Origin: Bacteroidota bacterium
GTDB lineage: Bacteria > Bacteroidota > Bacteroidia > AKYH767-A > OLB10
Direction: 5' to 3'
Length of the DNA: 64,000 nt
Assembly: GCA_016709725.1 (NCBI GenBank)
Contig: JADJMG010000006.1
Coordinates: forward strand, 124,001-188,000
In this document: positions 9,657 to 16,912 of the stretch, one piece after another
Numbering within the stretch: position 1 is the stretch's first letter
How the letters are laid out: the number at the start of each line of letters is the position of its first letter
Made by a program: the position numbers and the translations under genes
The notes under the pieces: generated by a model
What the model was told of the DNA's origin: nothing
Seen by the model: the letters and a program-made list of their open reading frames with translations, nothing else
Database searches by the model: none

Positions 9657-10219
9657 AACAATAATGCTCTTCGTGCACCCGCAGCCGTTAGTTTCTCACA
9701 GGCTGCTTTTACAGCTTCTACTTCACCTGAAATTACCAGTTGTCCCGGGCAATTATAATTAGCAGCTACCACAATGCCGGGTGTCTGCTTACAAATCATT
9801 TCTACTTTCTCATCTTCTAAGGCAAGTACTGCAGCCATGGTGCCTGGAGTTAATTCACACGCTTTTTGCATGGCATTCGCACGCTCAATCACTAACTTTA
9901 ATCCATCTTCAAAACTCAACGTTCGGTTAGCTACTAATGCAGAAAATTCGCCGAGTGAATGTCCAGCAACCATGTCTGGTTTAAAATCATCACCCATTAC
10001 GCGAGCTTGAATAACCGAGTGAATAAAAATGGCAGGTTGCGTCACATTGGTTTGACGAAGTTCTTCATCGGTTCCCGAAAACATAATGTCTGAAATTCTA
10101 AATCCAATAATAATATTGGATTGTTCAAACATGGCTTTTGCCAAAGAAGAAGTTTCATAAAGTTCTTTTCCCATTCCAGAGAATTGTGAACCTTGTCCGG
10201 GGAAGATGTATGCTTTCAT
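9611..10219 (-). CDS. fabD: Malonyl-CoA:ACP transacylase, N-terminal fragment (frameshift)
   Basis: FabD loads malonyl groups onto acyl carrier protein for fatty acid synthesis. The fragment holds the GQGSQ motif (8-12), the nucleophile elbow GHSLGE with Ser88, and the VAANYNCPGQLVISG segment. True sequence ends at LLLPVG; the last residues (CLPQSIDGAST) are read out of frame after the G4 run. The two fragments together give a normal ~290-residue protein. Because fabD is usually essential, a sequencing error is more likely than a real inactivation. Confidence 0.9.
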   Translation of the reverse strand: MKAYIFPGQGSQFSGMGKELYETSSLAKAMFEQSNIIIGFRISDIMFSGTDEELRQTNVTQPAIFIHSVIQARVMGDDFKPDMVAGHSLGEFSALVANRTLSFEDGLKLVIERANAMQKACELTPGTMAAVLALEDEKVEMICKQTPGIVVAANYNCPGQLVISGEVEAVKAACEKLTAAGARRALLLPVGCLPQSIDGAST

Positions 10220-10254
10220 GTTTTTAAATTTTAGAGTTTGAATTTAAAATAGAA

Positions 10255-10890
10255 TTAATGAAGTTTACTTTGAATGAGTGAAATGAATTCACTGCGGGTT
10301 CTGTCATTCTCAAATTCACCCGTAAAGGCGGAAGTGGTGGTGACGGAATTTTGTTTTTGTACACCACGCATCTGCATACACAGATGTTGTGCTTCGATGA
10401 CCACAGCAACACCAAGAGGTTCCAAAGTGGATTGAATGCAATCGCGAATATCTGTAGTTAATCTTTCTTGAACTTGTAATCGTCGAGCGAATGCATCTAC
10501 AATTCGAGGAATTTTGCTTAAGCCTACAATGTAATTATTGGGGATATAAGCAATATGTGCTTTTCCAAAAAATGGTAAAAGGTGATGTTCGCATAAGCTG
10601 TACAACTCAATATCTTTTACAATCACCATTTGTTTGTAGTCTTCTTTGAATTTTGCTGAATTCAAAATGGCTACAGGATCCAAATCGTAACCATGCATTA
10701 AAAACTGCATCGCCTTAGCAACGCGCTCTGGTGTTTTAAGAAGACCTTCGCGATCCACGTTTTCTCCTAATTTTTCAAGAATCGATTTGTACTGAATCGC
10801 TAATTGTTCAGTCAATTCAGTTGGATACGAATCGCTACGTACGTAGCCTTCCAGATCTTCTGCGTCGTTTATGTGATTGTGGTTTGTCAA
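10255..10890 (-). CDS. folE: GTP cyclohydrolase I
   Basis: Converts GTP to 7,8-dihydroneopterin triphosphate, the entry to folate and pterin synthesis. Family motifs: LLKTPERVAKAMQFL, the zinc-binding SLCEHHLLPFFGKAHIAYIP, VGLSKIPRIVDAFARRLQVQERLT, and AQHLCMQMRGV with the third zinc ligand. The start is uncertain: no ATG lies between the upstream queD stop and the conserved core. I chose the TTG at 10890, which gives TNHNHINDAEDLEGYVRSD. An ATG at 10983 would place 83 bp inside queD, and its extra N-terminus looks like the off-frame image of queD. It probably forms an operon with queD. Confidence 0.92.
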   Translation of the reverse strand: MTNHNHINDAEDLEGYVRSDSYPTELTEQLAIQYKSILEKLGENVDREGLLKTPERVAKAMQFLMHGYDLDPVAILNSAKFKEDYKQMVIVKDIELYSLCEHHLLPFFGKAHIAYIPNNYIVGLSKIPRIVDAFARRLQVQERLTTDIRDCIQSTLEPLGVAVVIEAQHLCMQMRGVQKQNSVTTTSAFTGEFENDRTRSEFISLIQSKLH

Positions 10891-10900
10891 TTCGTTTTTT

Positions 10901-11311
10901 TTATCCAAAGTATTCAACGAAATTATTTTCTGTCTCGTATAATTTGATGCAATGCAAAGCGCATCCTTGTGCTGCAATCGCATCAGCCAACTGTTCCCAA
11001 ATGGCTTGCGCTAATACTTCCGTAGAAGCCATCTTGCCTTCCATGAAGTCAACATCCAAATTCACGTTTTTGTGATCAATTTTATCCACCACTTTATCTT
11101 TAATTAAAGTGCTTAAATATTTTAAATCGATGACAAATCCAGTTTCGGGATTAATATCTCCTTTTACCGTAACAAAAAGATCATAATTATGTCCATGCCA
11201 ATTCGGATTGGAACATTTCCCAAAAACTTCCATGTTCTTATCGTTGCTCCAGTCTTTCCGATGTAACTTGTGGGCAGCGTTAAATCGTTCTTTTCTCGTG
11301 ATATACAGCAT
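10901..11311 (-). CDS. queD: 6-pyruvoyl-tetrahydropterin synthase / QueD family
   Basis: 136-residue protein of the PTPS/6-carboxy-tetrahydropterin synthase family, which uses the folE product, here most likely toward queuosine. Zinc ligands are visible as H14 (FNAAHKL), H39 and H41 (NWHGHNYDLFVTVKG); Cys33 is the likely catalytic cysteine (GKCSNPNWHGH). GFVIDLKYLSTLIKD and the closing IKLYETENNFVEYF are also typical. folE follows immediately on the same strand, a functionally sensible pair. BH4-type versus queuosine-type use cannot be decided from this window alone. Confidence 0.88.
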   Translation of the reverse strand: MLYITRKERFNAAHKLHRKDWSNDKNMEVFGKCSNPNWHGHNYDLFVTVKGDINPETGFVIDLKYLSTLIKDKVVDKIDHKNVNLDVDFMEGKMASTEVLAQAIWEQLADAIAAQGCALHCIKLYETENNFVEYFG

Positions 11312-11347
11312 ATTGCAAATTCCCTTTTATCAAGGATGTTATTTCAA

Positions 11348-11379
11348 CAAAATTACGTCTTTTTTCTGATCTTTCACAA
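11348..11379 (-). promoter_or_regulatory. Putative promoter of queD-folE
   Basis: On the minus strand a TTG (11379-11377) is followed after 21 nt by TAATTTTG (11355-11348), matching the Bacteroidota -33/-7 pattern TTTG...TAnnTTTG. It lies 37 nt upstream of the queD start. Assignment is by motif only. Confidence 0.5.
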
Positions 11380-11523
11380 CTATAATTAGCACAAAGACAG
11401 TGCATTGCAATAAACTTGATGTGAAAATCTCAAAATGCGATTACGCAATAGGTATAATCTTTCATTTGCAATAGCATTTGCATCAATACTGAAAGGATAT
11501 TCTTCTATTGAATATTATGGGAT

Positions 11524-11531
11524 TATCTTTG
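11524..11531 (+). promoter_or_regulatory. Putative -7 box of mqnB (near-leaderless)
   Basis: TATCTTTG is a perfect TAnnTTTG box, and it ends only 4 nt before the mqnB ATG. Transcription would start at or next to the start codon, giving a leaderless or near-leaderless message. A matching -33 TTG at the right distance is not evident, which lowers confidence. Confidence 0.4.
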
Positions 11532-11535
11532 TTCC

Positions 11536-12200
11536 ATGAATCTTCGTCCCAATCTTCTCTTTGTTTGCGCTACCCCATTGGAAGCAACCGCATTGAGTAA
11601 GGATGGATCGCTAAAAACGGGTTTTTATCCTGATCTCTTAGGGACTGGAAAATCGCTCTTGATTACAGGCGTTGGACTCACAGCTACGGCGTATCAATTG
11701 GGCAAAATCTTATCTACAACGTCATTTCATGGAGCCGTTAATTTTGGTGTGGCAGGTGCATTGGATTTGTCAATTCCCTTGGGGACTGCGGTAGAGGTAA
11801 TCACCGATGAATTTGCCGATTTAGGAGCTGAAAACAATGACGATTTCATTTCTCTCTTTGAGATGAATTTACAGAATGAAAATGAAGTTCCTTTCTCTCA
11901 TGGTAAGTTGGTGCCGATGGGCGAATGGAAAAACATTGGAAATTTACGGAAGGTTCATGGAGCAAGTGTAAATACAGTTCATGGCAATGTGCATAGTATT
12001 GCGAATTTTAAGAAGAGAAGTAATGCACAAATCGAATCGATGGAAGGAGCTGCATTTTTTATGCCTGTAAAATGGGAGGTGTTGATTCATTGCAAATTAG
12101 GGCCATCTCCAATTACGTTGAACCTCGAAATCGAGAGCATTGGAAGTTAGAGGAAGCGATACAGTCTTTATCGATTTTCTTGAAGCAGTATTTTTTTTAA
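11536..12200 (+). CDS. mqnB: Futalosine hydrolase (3' frameshift)
   Basis: Nucleoside-phosphorylase-fold enzyme that releases hypoxanthine from futalosine in the alternative menaquinone pathway. Typical features: LLFVCATPLEA at the N-terminus, LLITGVGLTATAYQLG, GAVNFGVAGALD, EVITDEFADLGAE, and the purine-binding IESMEGAAFF. As read, the frame ends at 12150 with a scrambled tail. Adding one T to the T6 run at 12055-12060 continues as FYACKMGGVDSLQIRAISNYVEPRNREHWKLEEAI, the conserved end of this family, to a TAA at 12198-12200. I therefore annotate the longer gene. Its presence suggests menaquinone is made by the futalosine route. Confidence 0.85.
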
Positions 12201-12334
12201 AACAAATCATGCGATCAATTGTTTCTCTTTTGCATCCTCTAAGATAGTCACATTTAATTCTTAATAACTTTTTTAATGAGAAATGGAGTGCATCTCTTTA
12301 AATTTGAAATTTGTGAGTGAAGAGTGTGGTTCAA

Positions 12335-13459
12335 ATGAAATGCAAAAATATTTTTAGAAAAATGTGGAAATTAATTTTCTTTTTAGCTTTTGGCTTCTTT
12401 TCATCTTTCGTTTTCGCAGAAGATGGTGGAACCAAGCAGTATTCAAATGGACAAAAACCATTGGATCTTGTTTTTTGTGTCGACCTCAGTGGAAGTACCA
12501 ACGGACTTATCAATGATCTTCGTGATAATTTATGGCTCATCATCAATCAAGCCAATCACATGGAGCCCAAGCCCGATTTGCGTATTGGAGTGATTGGATT
12601 TTCTCGACCGAGTTTTGGTAAAGAAAATTCCTATGTAAAAATTTTAGCGCCACTCACCAATAATTTTGATTTGGTGGAGATGGAATTATACAAGCTTCGA
12701 CCATCCATTGAGAAAGGAGATCAAATCGTAAGTGAAGCGATTCGCACTGCGGTGAACGGTATGAAATGGTCGGAACAAACTGATGCAGTGAAGATGATTT
12801 ACCTCGTGGGAAATGGAATGGTAACTGCTAACGGTTACGAGTATGTGAAGTATTGTGAACAAGCGCGTGCTAAAAATATTCCGATTCATTCGCTATATGT
12901 AATGAAGTCGGCAAATTGGTTTAAAGAACTTCCTGGCTATCGTCGCATCGCCGGACTCACCAACGGCATGCAAACCGAAATCACCATCAACAAAGTAGAG
13001 GATGTGAAAGTATGGAATTCCGTCACTGCCAATTTAGAATCGCTCAATGCAAAGTTTAACGCAACCTATTACTGGACCAGCGACGATAGCAGCACCTGTA
13101 GAAAGTCGTTAACAGCTGCCGATTCCGGCGCATACGAAACATCAAGAGAAACTTTCTTGCATCGCATGTATTTTAAATCGTCAAACGATTTTCAATCCAT
13201 CTATCGTAATTGCGATTATTTAAGTTCAAACATGTTGCAGCCTTCAGAAACCACTGCCGTAAATTCGGATGCATTTTTACTTCAAGTGAAAGAGTTGCAT
13301 AAAGTACGGGAAGAAATCCAAAATCAAATCCATAAAGAATTTCCTAAAGTTGAACTAGACCATCTTCAAAAAGCCTACGTAGAAGGAAAAATGCCCGACA
13401 ACAACATTTTTCATCGCTCGGTCATGAATATTTTGTACCGCTATTGGGGTTTGCGTTAA
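12335..13459 (+). CDS. Secreted von Willebrand factor A domain protein
   Basis: About 374 residues with a signal peptide ending FVFA-EDGG. The ATG at 12335 is preferred; ATG 12362 is also possible and the open frame starts at a GTG at 12317. A VWA domain follows: LDLVFCVDLSGST carries the DxSxS metal-ion site, and a threonine is expected to complete it later. The region LRIGVIGFSRPSFG...DQIVSEAIRTAVNGMKW...VKMIYLVGNGMVTANG is the standard Rossmann-like layout. The C-terminal third is charged and helical with no recognised domain. It stands alone between mqnB and a repeat. Role unknown; such proteins usually bind other proteins at the cell surface. Confidence 0.75.
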   Translation: MKCKNIFRKMWKLIFFLAFGFFSSFVFAEDGGTKQYSNGQKPLDLVFCVDLSGSTNGLINDLRDNLWLIINQANHMEPKPDLRIGVIGFSRPSFGKENSYVKILAPLTNNFDLVEMELYKLRPSIEKGDQIVSEAIRTAVNGMKWSEQTDAVKMIYLVGNGMVTANGYEYVKYCEQARAKNIPIHSLYVMKSANWFKELPGYRRIAGLTNGMQTEITINKVEDVKVWNSVTANLESLNAKFNATYYWTSDDSSTCRKSLTAADSGAYETSRETFLHRMYFKSSNDFQSIYRNCDYLSSNMLQPSETTAVNSDAFLLQVKELHKVREEIQNQIHKEFPKVELDHLQKAYVEGKMPDNNIFHRSVMNILYRYWGLR

Positions 13460-13678
13460 TTCAGAATGCAGAATTCAGAATGCAGAATTTTTTTAATTAT
13501 ATGAGGGTCAAATTTAAACTCTATTTCAATTTCACCACCTGCCTGGATAATTAAGATTTCATTCATTTTGCATTGCTGTTAGTCACAAAATCATGCAAGA
13601 AGATGTTTTATTATATTATCAAAGCGCAAGCAATTCTGATTTCTGAATTCTGAATTCTGAATTCTGAATTCTGAATTA
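13459..13678. repeat. Long inverted repeat flanking an intergenic gap (ATTCTGA units)
   Basis: The left arm (13459-13489) is made of ATTCAGAATGCAG-type units and the right arm (about 13645-13678) of four to five ATTCTGA units. The arms are complementary at about 30 of 32 positions. They start at the stop codon of the VWA gene and end in the stop codon of psd, which converge here. The ~150 bp between them shows no gene. The arrangement could act as a two-way terminator or be a non-autonomous repeat element. Confidence 0.6.
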
Positions 13679-14326
13679 CTCCGCGATCACCGTCACTCCA
13701 CCCGTTGTTTTCTGGCCAATTTCTACATTGATTTTAGCATCTAATGGCAGATATAGATCTACTCGTGATCCAAATTTAATAAAGCCTAATTCCGATCCTT
13801 GTTTTACTTTATCATTTTCATGCGGGTAATACACAATACGTTTTGCTAAAGCTCCTGCAATTTGACGTACTAACACGGAGAAGCCAGTTTTTTCAATTAC
13901 CATGGTTGTTCTTTCGTTTTCAGTACTTGCTTTGGGATGCCATGCAACCAAAAATTTCCCTTCGTGGTATCGTAAAAATTTTACAATGCCTGAAATCGGA
14001 TACCAGTTAATATGTACATTTAATGGAGACATAAAAATTGAAACTTGTATGCGTTTGTCTTTGTAAAACTCCGTCTCAATAGTTTGTTCAATCACAACTA
14101 CTTTGCCATCACAGGGAGCAATTACCAAACGATCACCGATACTTTGATCGCGTTTTGGAGATCGGAAAAATTGTAAAATCAAATAGAGAAATACTAAACT
14201 TAAGACACCAATAAATCCAAGTAGAAGATCTTGTTCCGGAAAGAAATAATGAAATCCTCCGTTTAGCAATCCTAAAAATATAATAGTTAATAGTATGCTG
14301 TTGAATCCTTCTTTATGTAGTGTCAT
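13676..14326 (-). CDS. psd: Phosphatidylserine decarboxylase family protein
   Basis: 216 residues, the short form common in Bacteroidota. It makes phosphatidylethanolamine at the inner membrane. Two N-terminal hydrophobic segments (about 10-50) are followed by DRLVIAPCDGKVVVIE, QVSIFMSPLNVHINWYPISG and the self-cleavage site in LGFIKFGSRVDLYLP, where Gly-Ser is the expected break that generates the pyruvoyl cofactor. The family match is strong. No partner phosphatidylserine synthase gene is visible next to it here. Confidence 0.93.
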   Translation of the reverse strand: MTLHKEGFNSILLTIIFLGLLNGGFHYFFPEQDLLLGFIGVLSLVFLYLILQFFRSPKRDQSIGDRLVIAPCDGKVVVIEQTIETEFYKDKRIQVSIFMSPLNVHINWYPISGIVKFLRYHEGKFLVAWHPKASTENERTTMVIEKTGFSVLVRQIAGALAKRIVYYPHENDKVKQGSELGFIKFGSRVDLYLPLDAKINVEIGQKTTGGVTVIAE

Positions 14327-14348
14327 TGGTGGTTATGTTTAAACATTT

Positions 14349-14388
14349 ACGCAGAGATAAAGATGTATTTTAGTCTCTATCTCTGCGT
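14349..14388 (-). terminator. Hairpin downstream of glutamate dehydrogenase
   Basis: Perfect 11-bp arms ACGCAGAGATA (14349-14359) and TATCTCTGCGT (14378-14388) lie between gdhA and psd. The T-run after it on the minus strand is weak, so termination is only probable. Confidence 0.4.
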
Positions 14389-14462
14389 AGATAATTTGTT
14401 TTTATTCTGTACTGCGAAGTTTGTGCGACATAAAATCATTATGTAACAAACGAAGCAGAATA

Positions 14463-15770
14463 TTAATAACTACCACGAGCGCGAATAGCTTTCGCTACAA
14501 TAGTTAATGCATGAACATAAGCTCCTAGACGCATCGGTACTTTATTCTCTACTGCTACAGCCCATACATTGTTGAATGCATTGATCATCCATTTGTCGGC
14601 ACGCTTATTTACTTCTTCTTCACTGTGATAGTAGCCAGTGCGATTCTGTACCCACTCAAAATAAGATACCGTTACGCCACCACCGTTAGCAAGAATGTCC
14701 GGAATGATAATTACTCCTTTCTTATTCAAGATATCATCTGCATCTGCACTAGTAGGTCCATTCGCACCTTCAACAATAAGTTTAGCTTTTATTCTCGATG
14801 CATTTTTAGAAGTGATTTGATTTTCTAAAGCACAAGGTGCTAATAACTCAGCATCCAATTCAAGAAGTTCGGCGTGACCTATTTCTTTTGCATCTTTAAA
14901 GCCTTTCAACGTGCCGTTGTTTTTTGCACAATGTGCAATGGCTTTTTCTATACTGATTCCTTTCGGATTGTAAAAGGCACCTGTGTGATCAGAAATTCCA
15001 ACTACGGTAATTCCATTCGCTTCAAAATGTTTTGCTGAAATGGATCCAACGTTTCCAAAACCTTGAACAACAGCTCTGGTTTTTTTCGGATTCATTTTCA
15101 TCTTTTTCATGGCTTGCAATGCAGCTGTACAAACTCCTCTTCCAGTTGCTTCAACACGACCTTGTGATCCGCCAAGTAAAAGTGGTTTGCCTGTAACTAC
15201 ACCTGGAGTGAAGCTACCATTTACTTTACTGTATTCATCCATCAACCAAGCCATCTCGCGACTGCTTGTGTTTACGTCTGGAGCAGGAATATCCTTATCA
15301 ACTCCAAAAATATCCGACATCGCTACGGTGTAGGCACGAGTTAGTCGCTCTAACTCACCAACACTCATCGTTTTTGGGTCACACGTTATACCGCCTTTTG
15401 CTCCGCCATAAGGAATCTCAGCAATGGCGCATTTAAATGTCATCCAAGCAGCTAAAGCTTTCACTTCATGCTCGTCCACTTGTGGATGATAACGAATTCC
15501 ACCTTTCGATGGTCCGAGTGCAGTGGAATGAATTACTCGATATCCTCCAAATACTTTCACGCGGCCATTATCCATTTTGATGGGAAGGCTCACTTCAATT
15601 ATTCGAGATGGAACTTTTACGACTTGGTAAACATCGTCTTCTAAATTCATGATTTTTGCAGCCTGATCAAGGCGTTGCATCATGGAATTAAAAGGATTTG
15701 AATTGTCGTGAATCAATAGGGGATGGGCTGGGTCAGCCTTCGTCTTTTTTGAAATCTTTGTAACGGCCAT
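14463..15770 (-). CDS. gdhA: Glu/Leu/Phe/Val dehydrogenase (glutamate dehydrogenase)
   Basis: 435-residue cytosolic enzyme that interconverts glutamate and 2-oxoglutarate plus ammonium. The dehydrogenase signature YGGAKGGITCDP (121-132) holds the catalytic lysine K125; K89 (GPSKGGIRYHP) and K113 (FKCAIAEIP) fit the substrate pocket. The Rossmann motif GFGNVGS follows near residue 243. The length and the RVKVFGGYRVIHS opening fit the RocG-like catabolic group rather than the longer NADP form, but cofactor preference is an inference. It is transcribed alone. Confidence 0.93.
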   Translation of the reverse strand: MAVTKISKKTKADPAHPLLIHDNSNPFNSMMQRLDQAAKIMNLEDDVYQVVKVPSRIIEVSLPIKMDNGRVKVFGGYRVIHSTALGPSKGGIRYHPQVDEHEVKALAAWMTFKCAIAEIPYGGAKGGITCDPKTMSVGELERLTRAYTVAMSDIFGVDKDIPAPDVNTSSREMAWLMDEYSKVNGSFTPGVVTGKPLLLGGSQGRVEATGRGVCTAALQAMKKMKMNPKKTRAVVQGFGNVGSISAKHFEANGITVVGISDHTGAFYNPKGISIEKAIAHCAKNNGTLKGFKDAKEIGHAELLELDAELLAPCALENQITSKNASRIKAKLIVEGANGPTSADADDILNKKGVIIIPDILANGGGVTVSYFEWVQNRTGYYHSEEEVNKRADKWMINAFNNVWAVAVENKVPMRLGAYVHALTIVAKAIRARGSY

Positions 15771-15868
15771 GTATTAGGTTTTGGCTGACGAAATTAGATA
15801 AAAAGCAAATAGCAAGGACTATTTATTAAGGATATATTTTTAAAAATTTGATATTTTTACGCTGTAAA

Positions 15869-16912
15869 TCAACGAGTTGCGATCCTTTTCTGGTCTTTGA
15901 TGAATTGATTTAAGTCATGTGCTGTTAAAATGGGGGTAAGATTGAATTCATTTTGCTGATTTCGGTATCGATAAAAGGACATAAAAAAGGTGTTATTTGG
16001 CAATGAGTCAAGTTTAAAATCAAATCGATATCGTTGCGGATGGTATAAAGGCAATTGATTGATCCCCGCCATGATTTCTGAGATTTTTTTATACTTAAGA
16101 TGTAATTTTTCCACCCGATGAAGATGTGCAGGAAAGTGCAGATATAAACTATCTAAAGAGTGCACCGCCTGAATCATGTAATCTCCATACATTTTTTCGT
16201 CTCGTTGATATTGAAGGTAGTTCGTATAGGGAGTTCCGTTAGTTCCATATTTGTGTTTTAAATATTGAATAGCTCCTTGTTCACCTACGTAGGTGGCGAA
16301 GTTTTCATTGTAATCAACACTGCCTGGTAAATAAAGTGTAGTATGTGTAAGTTCATGGATGATGAGTTCCGCTAACTGTCCTTCGCTTCTTCTCAGCATA
16401 TTACTTAAAATGGGATCTTCAAACCATCCCAACGTGCTCCAAGCAGCCGTTGGTCGATATTCTACATCGTAACCAAGATCTTCTATTCTTTTTAGTTCAA
16501 CTTCTCCTCGTTCTTTTTCGAAATATCCTTTGTAAGATACATTCCCGAGAAAAGGAAAATTCCATTCATAGTCTTGCATGGAGAATGGCCTGCAAGCCGT
16601 GATTACCCATAATACAGGTTTTCCTTTTTGATCAAATACCTTGGTGTAGTTTTCAGAAACAATTAACCCAAGCGAATCGTGCGCAAACTTTTTTATTTCA
16701 TGAATGAAGCGCAGTTTGGCTTTTAAACTATCTGGAAAATTGGAATCTGAAAGTTTTGTTTCGATGGGCTCAGCGTTATAAAGTATTTTTACTTGACCTT
16801 TTAATTGAGCAATACCATAATTGACAAGTTGAAAATTAAATAGGGCATACCCAATGATAATAATGAGTACTAAAATTAGTAGTTTTTTTAATGATTTAAG
16901 TAGTAATTTCAT
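15869..16912 (-). CDS. Membrane-anchored zinc aminopeptidase (PF10023-like)
   Basis: The start at 16912 overlaps the upstream stop as ATGA; an upstream extension to 17029 lies inside the neighbour and is rejected. About 347 residues. An N-terminal membrane anchor (LLKSLKKLLILVLIIIIGYALF) is followed by ACRPFSMQDYEWNFPFLGNVSYKGYF, RPTAAWSTLGWFEDPILSNM and the zinc site HELTHTTLY with a downstream NENFATYVGEQGA, matching the putative aminopeptidase family PF10023. The protein likely faces the periplasm. Tight coupling to the DUF2723 gene suggests joint expression, though not necessarily a joint function. Confidence 0.82.
   Translation of the reverse strand: MKLLLKSLKKLLILVLIIIIGYALFNFQLVNYGIAQLKGQVKILYNAEPIETKLSDSNFPDSLKAKLRFIHEIKKFAHDSLGLIVSENYTKVFDQKGKPVLWVITACRPFSMQDYEWNFPFLGNVSYKGYFEKERGEVELKRIEDLGYDVEYRPTAAWSTLGWFEDPILSNMLRRSEGQLAELIIHELTHTTLYLPGSVDYNENFATYVGEQGAIQYLKHKYGTNGTPYTNYLQYQRDEKMYGDYMIQAVHSLDSLYLHFPAHLHRVEKLHLKYKKISEIMAGINQLPLYHPQRYRFDFKLDSLPNNTFFMSFYRYRNQQNEFNLTPILTAHDLNQFIKDQKRIATR

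Noticed and set aside
10891..10983. Longer folE start inside queD
   Set aside because: The extra N-terminal residues are the off-frame translation of the conserved end of queD and add nothing known to GTP cyclohydrolase I.
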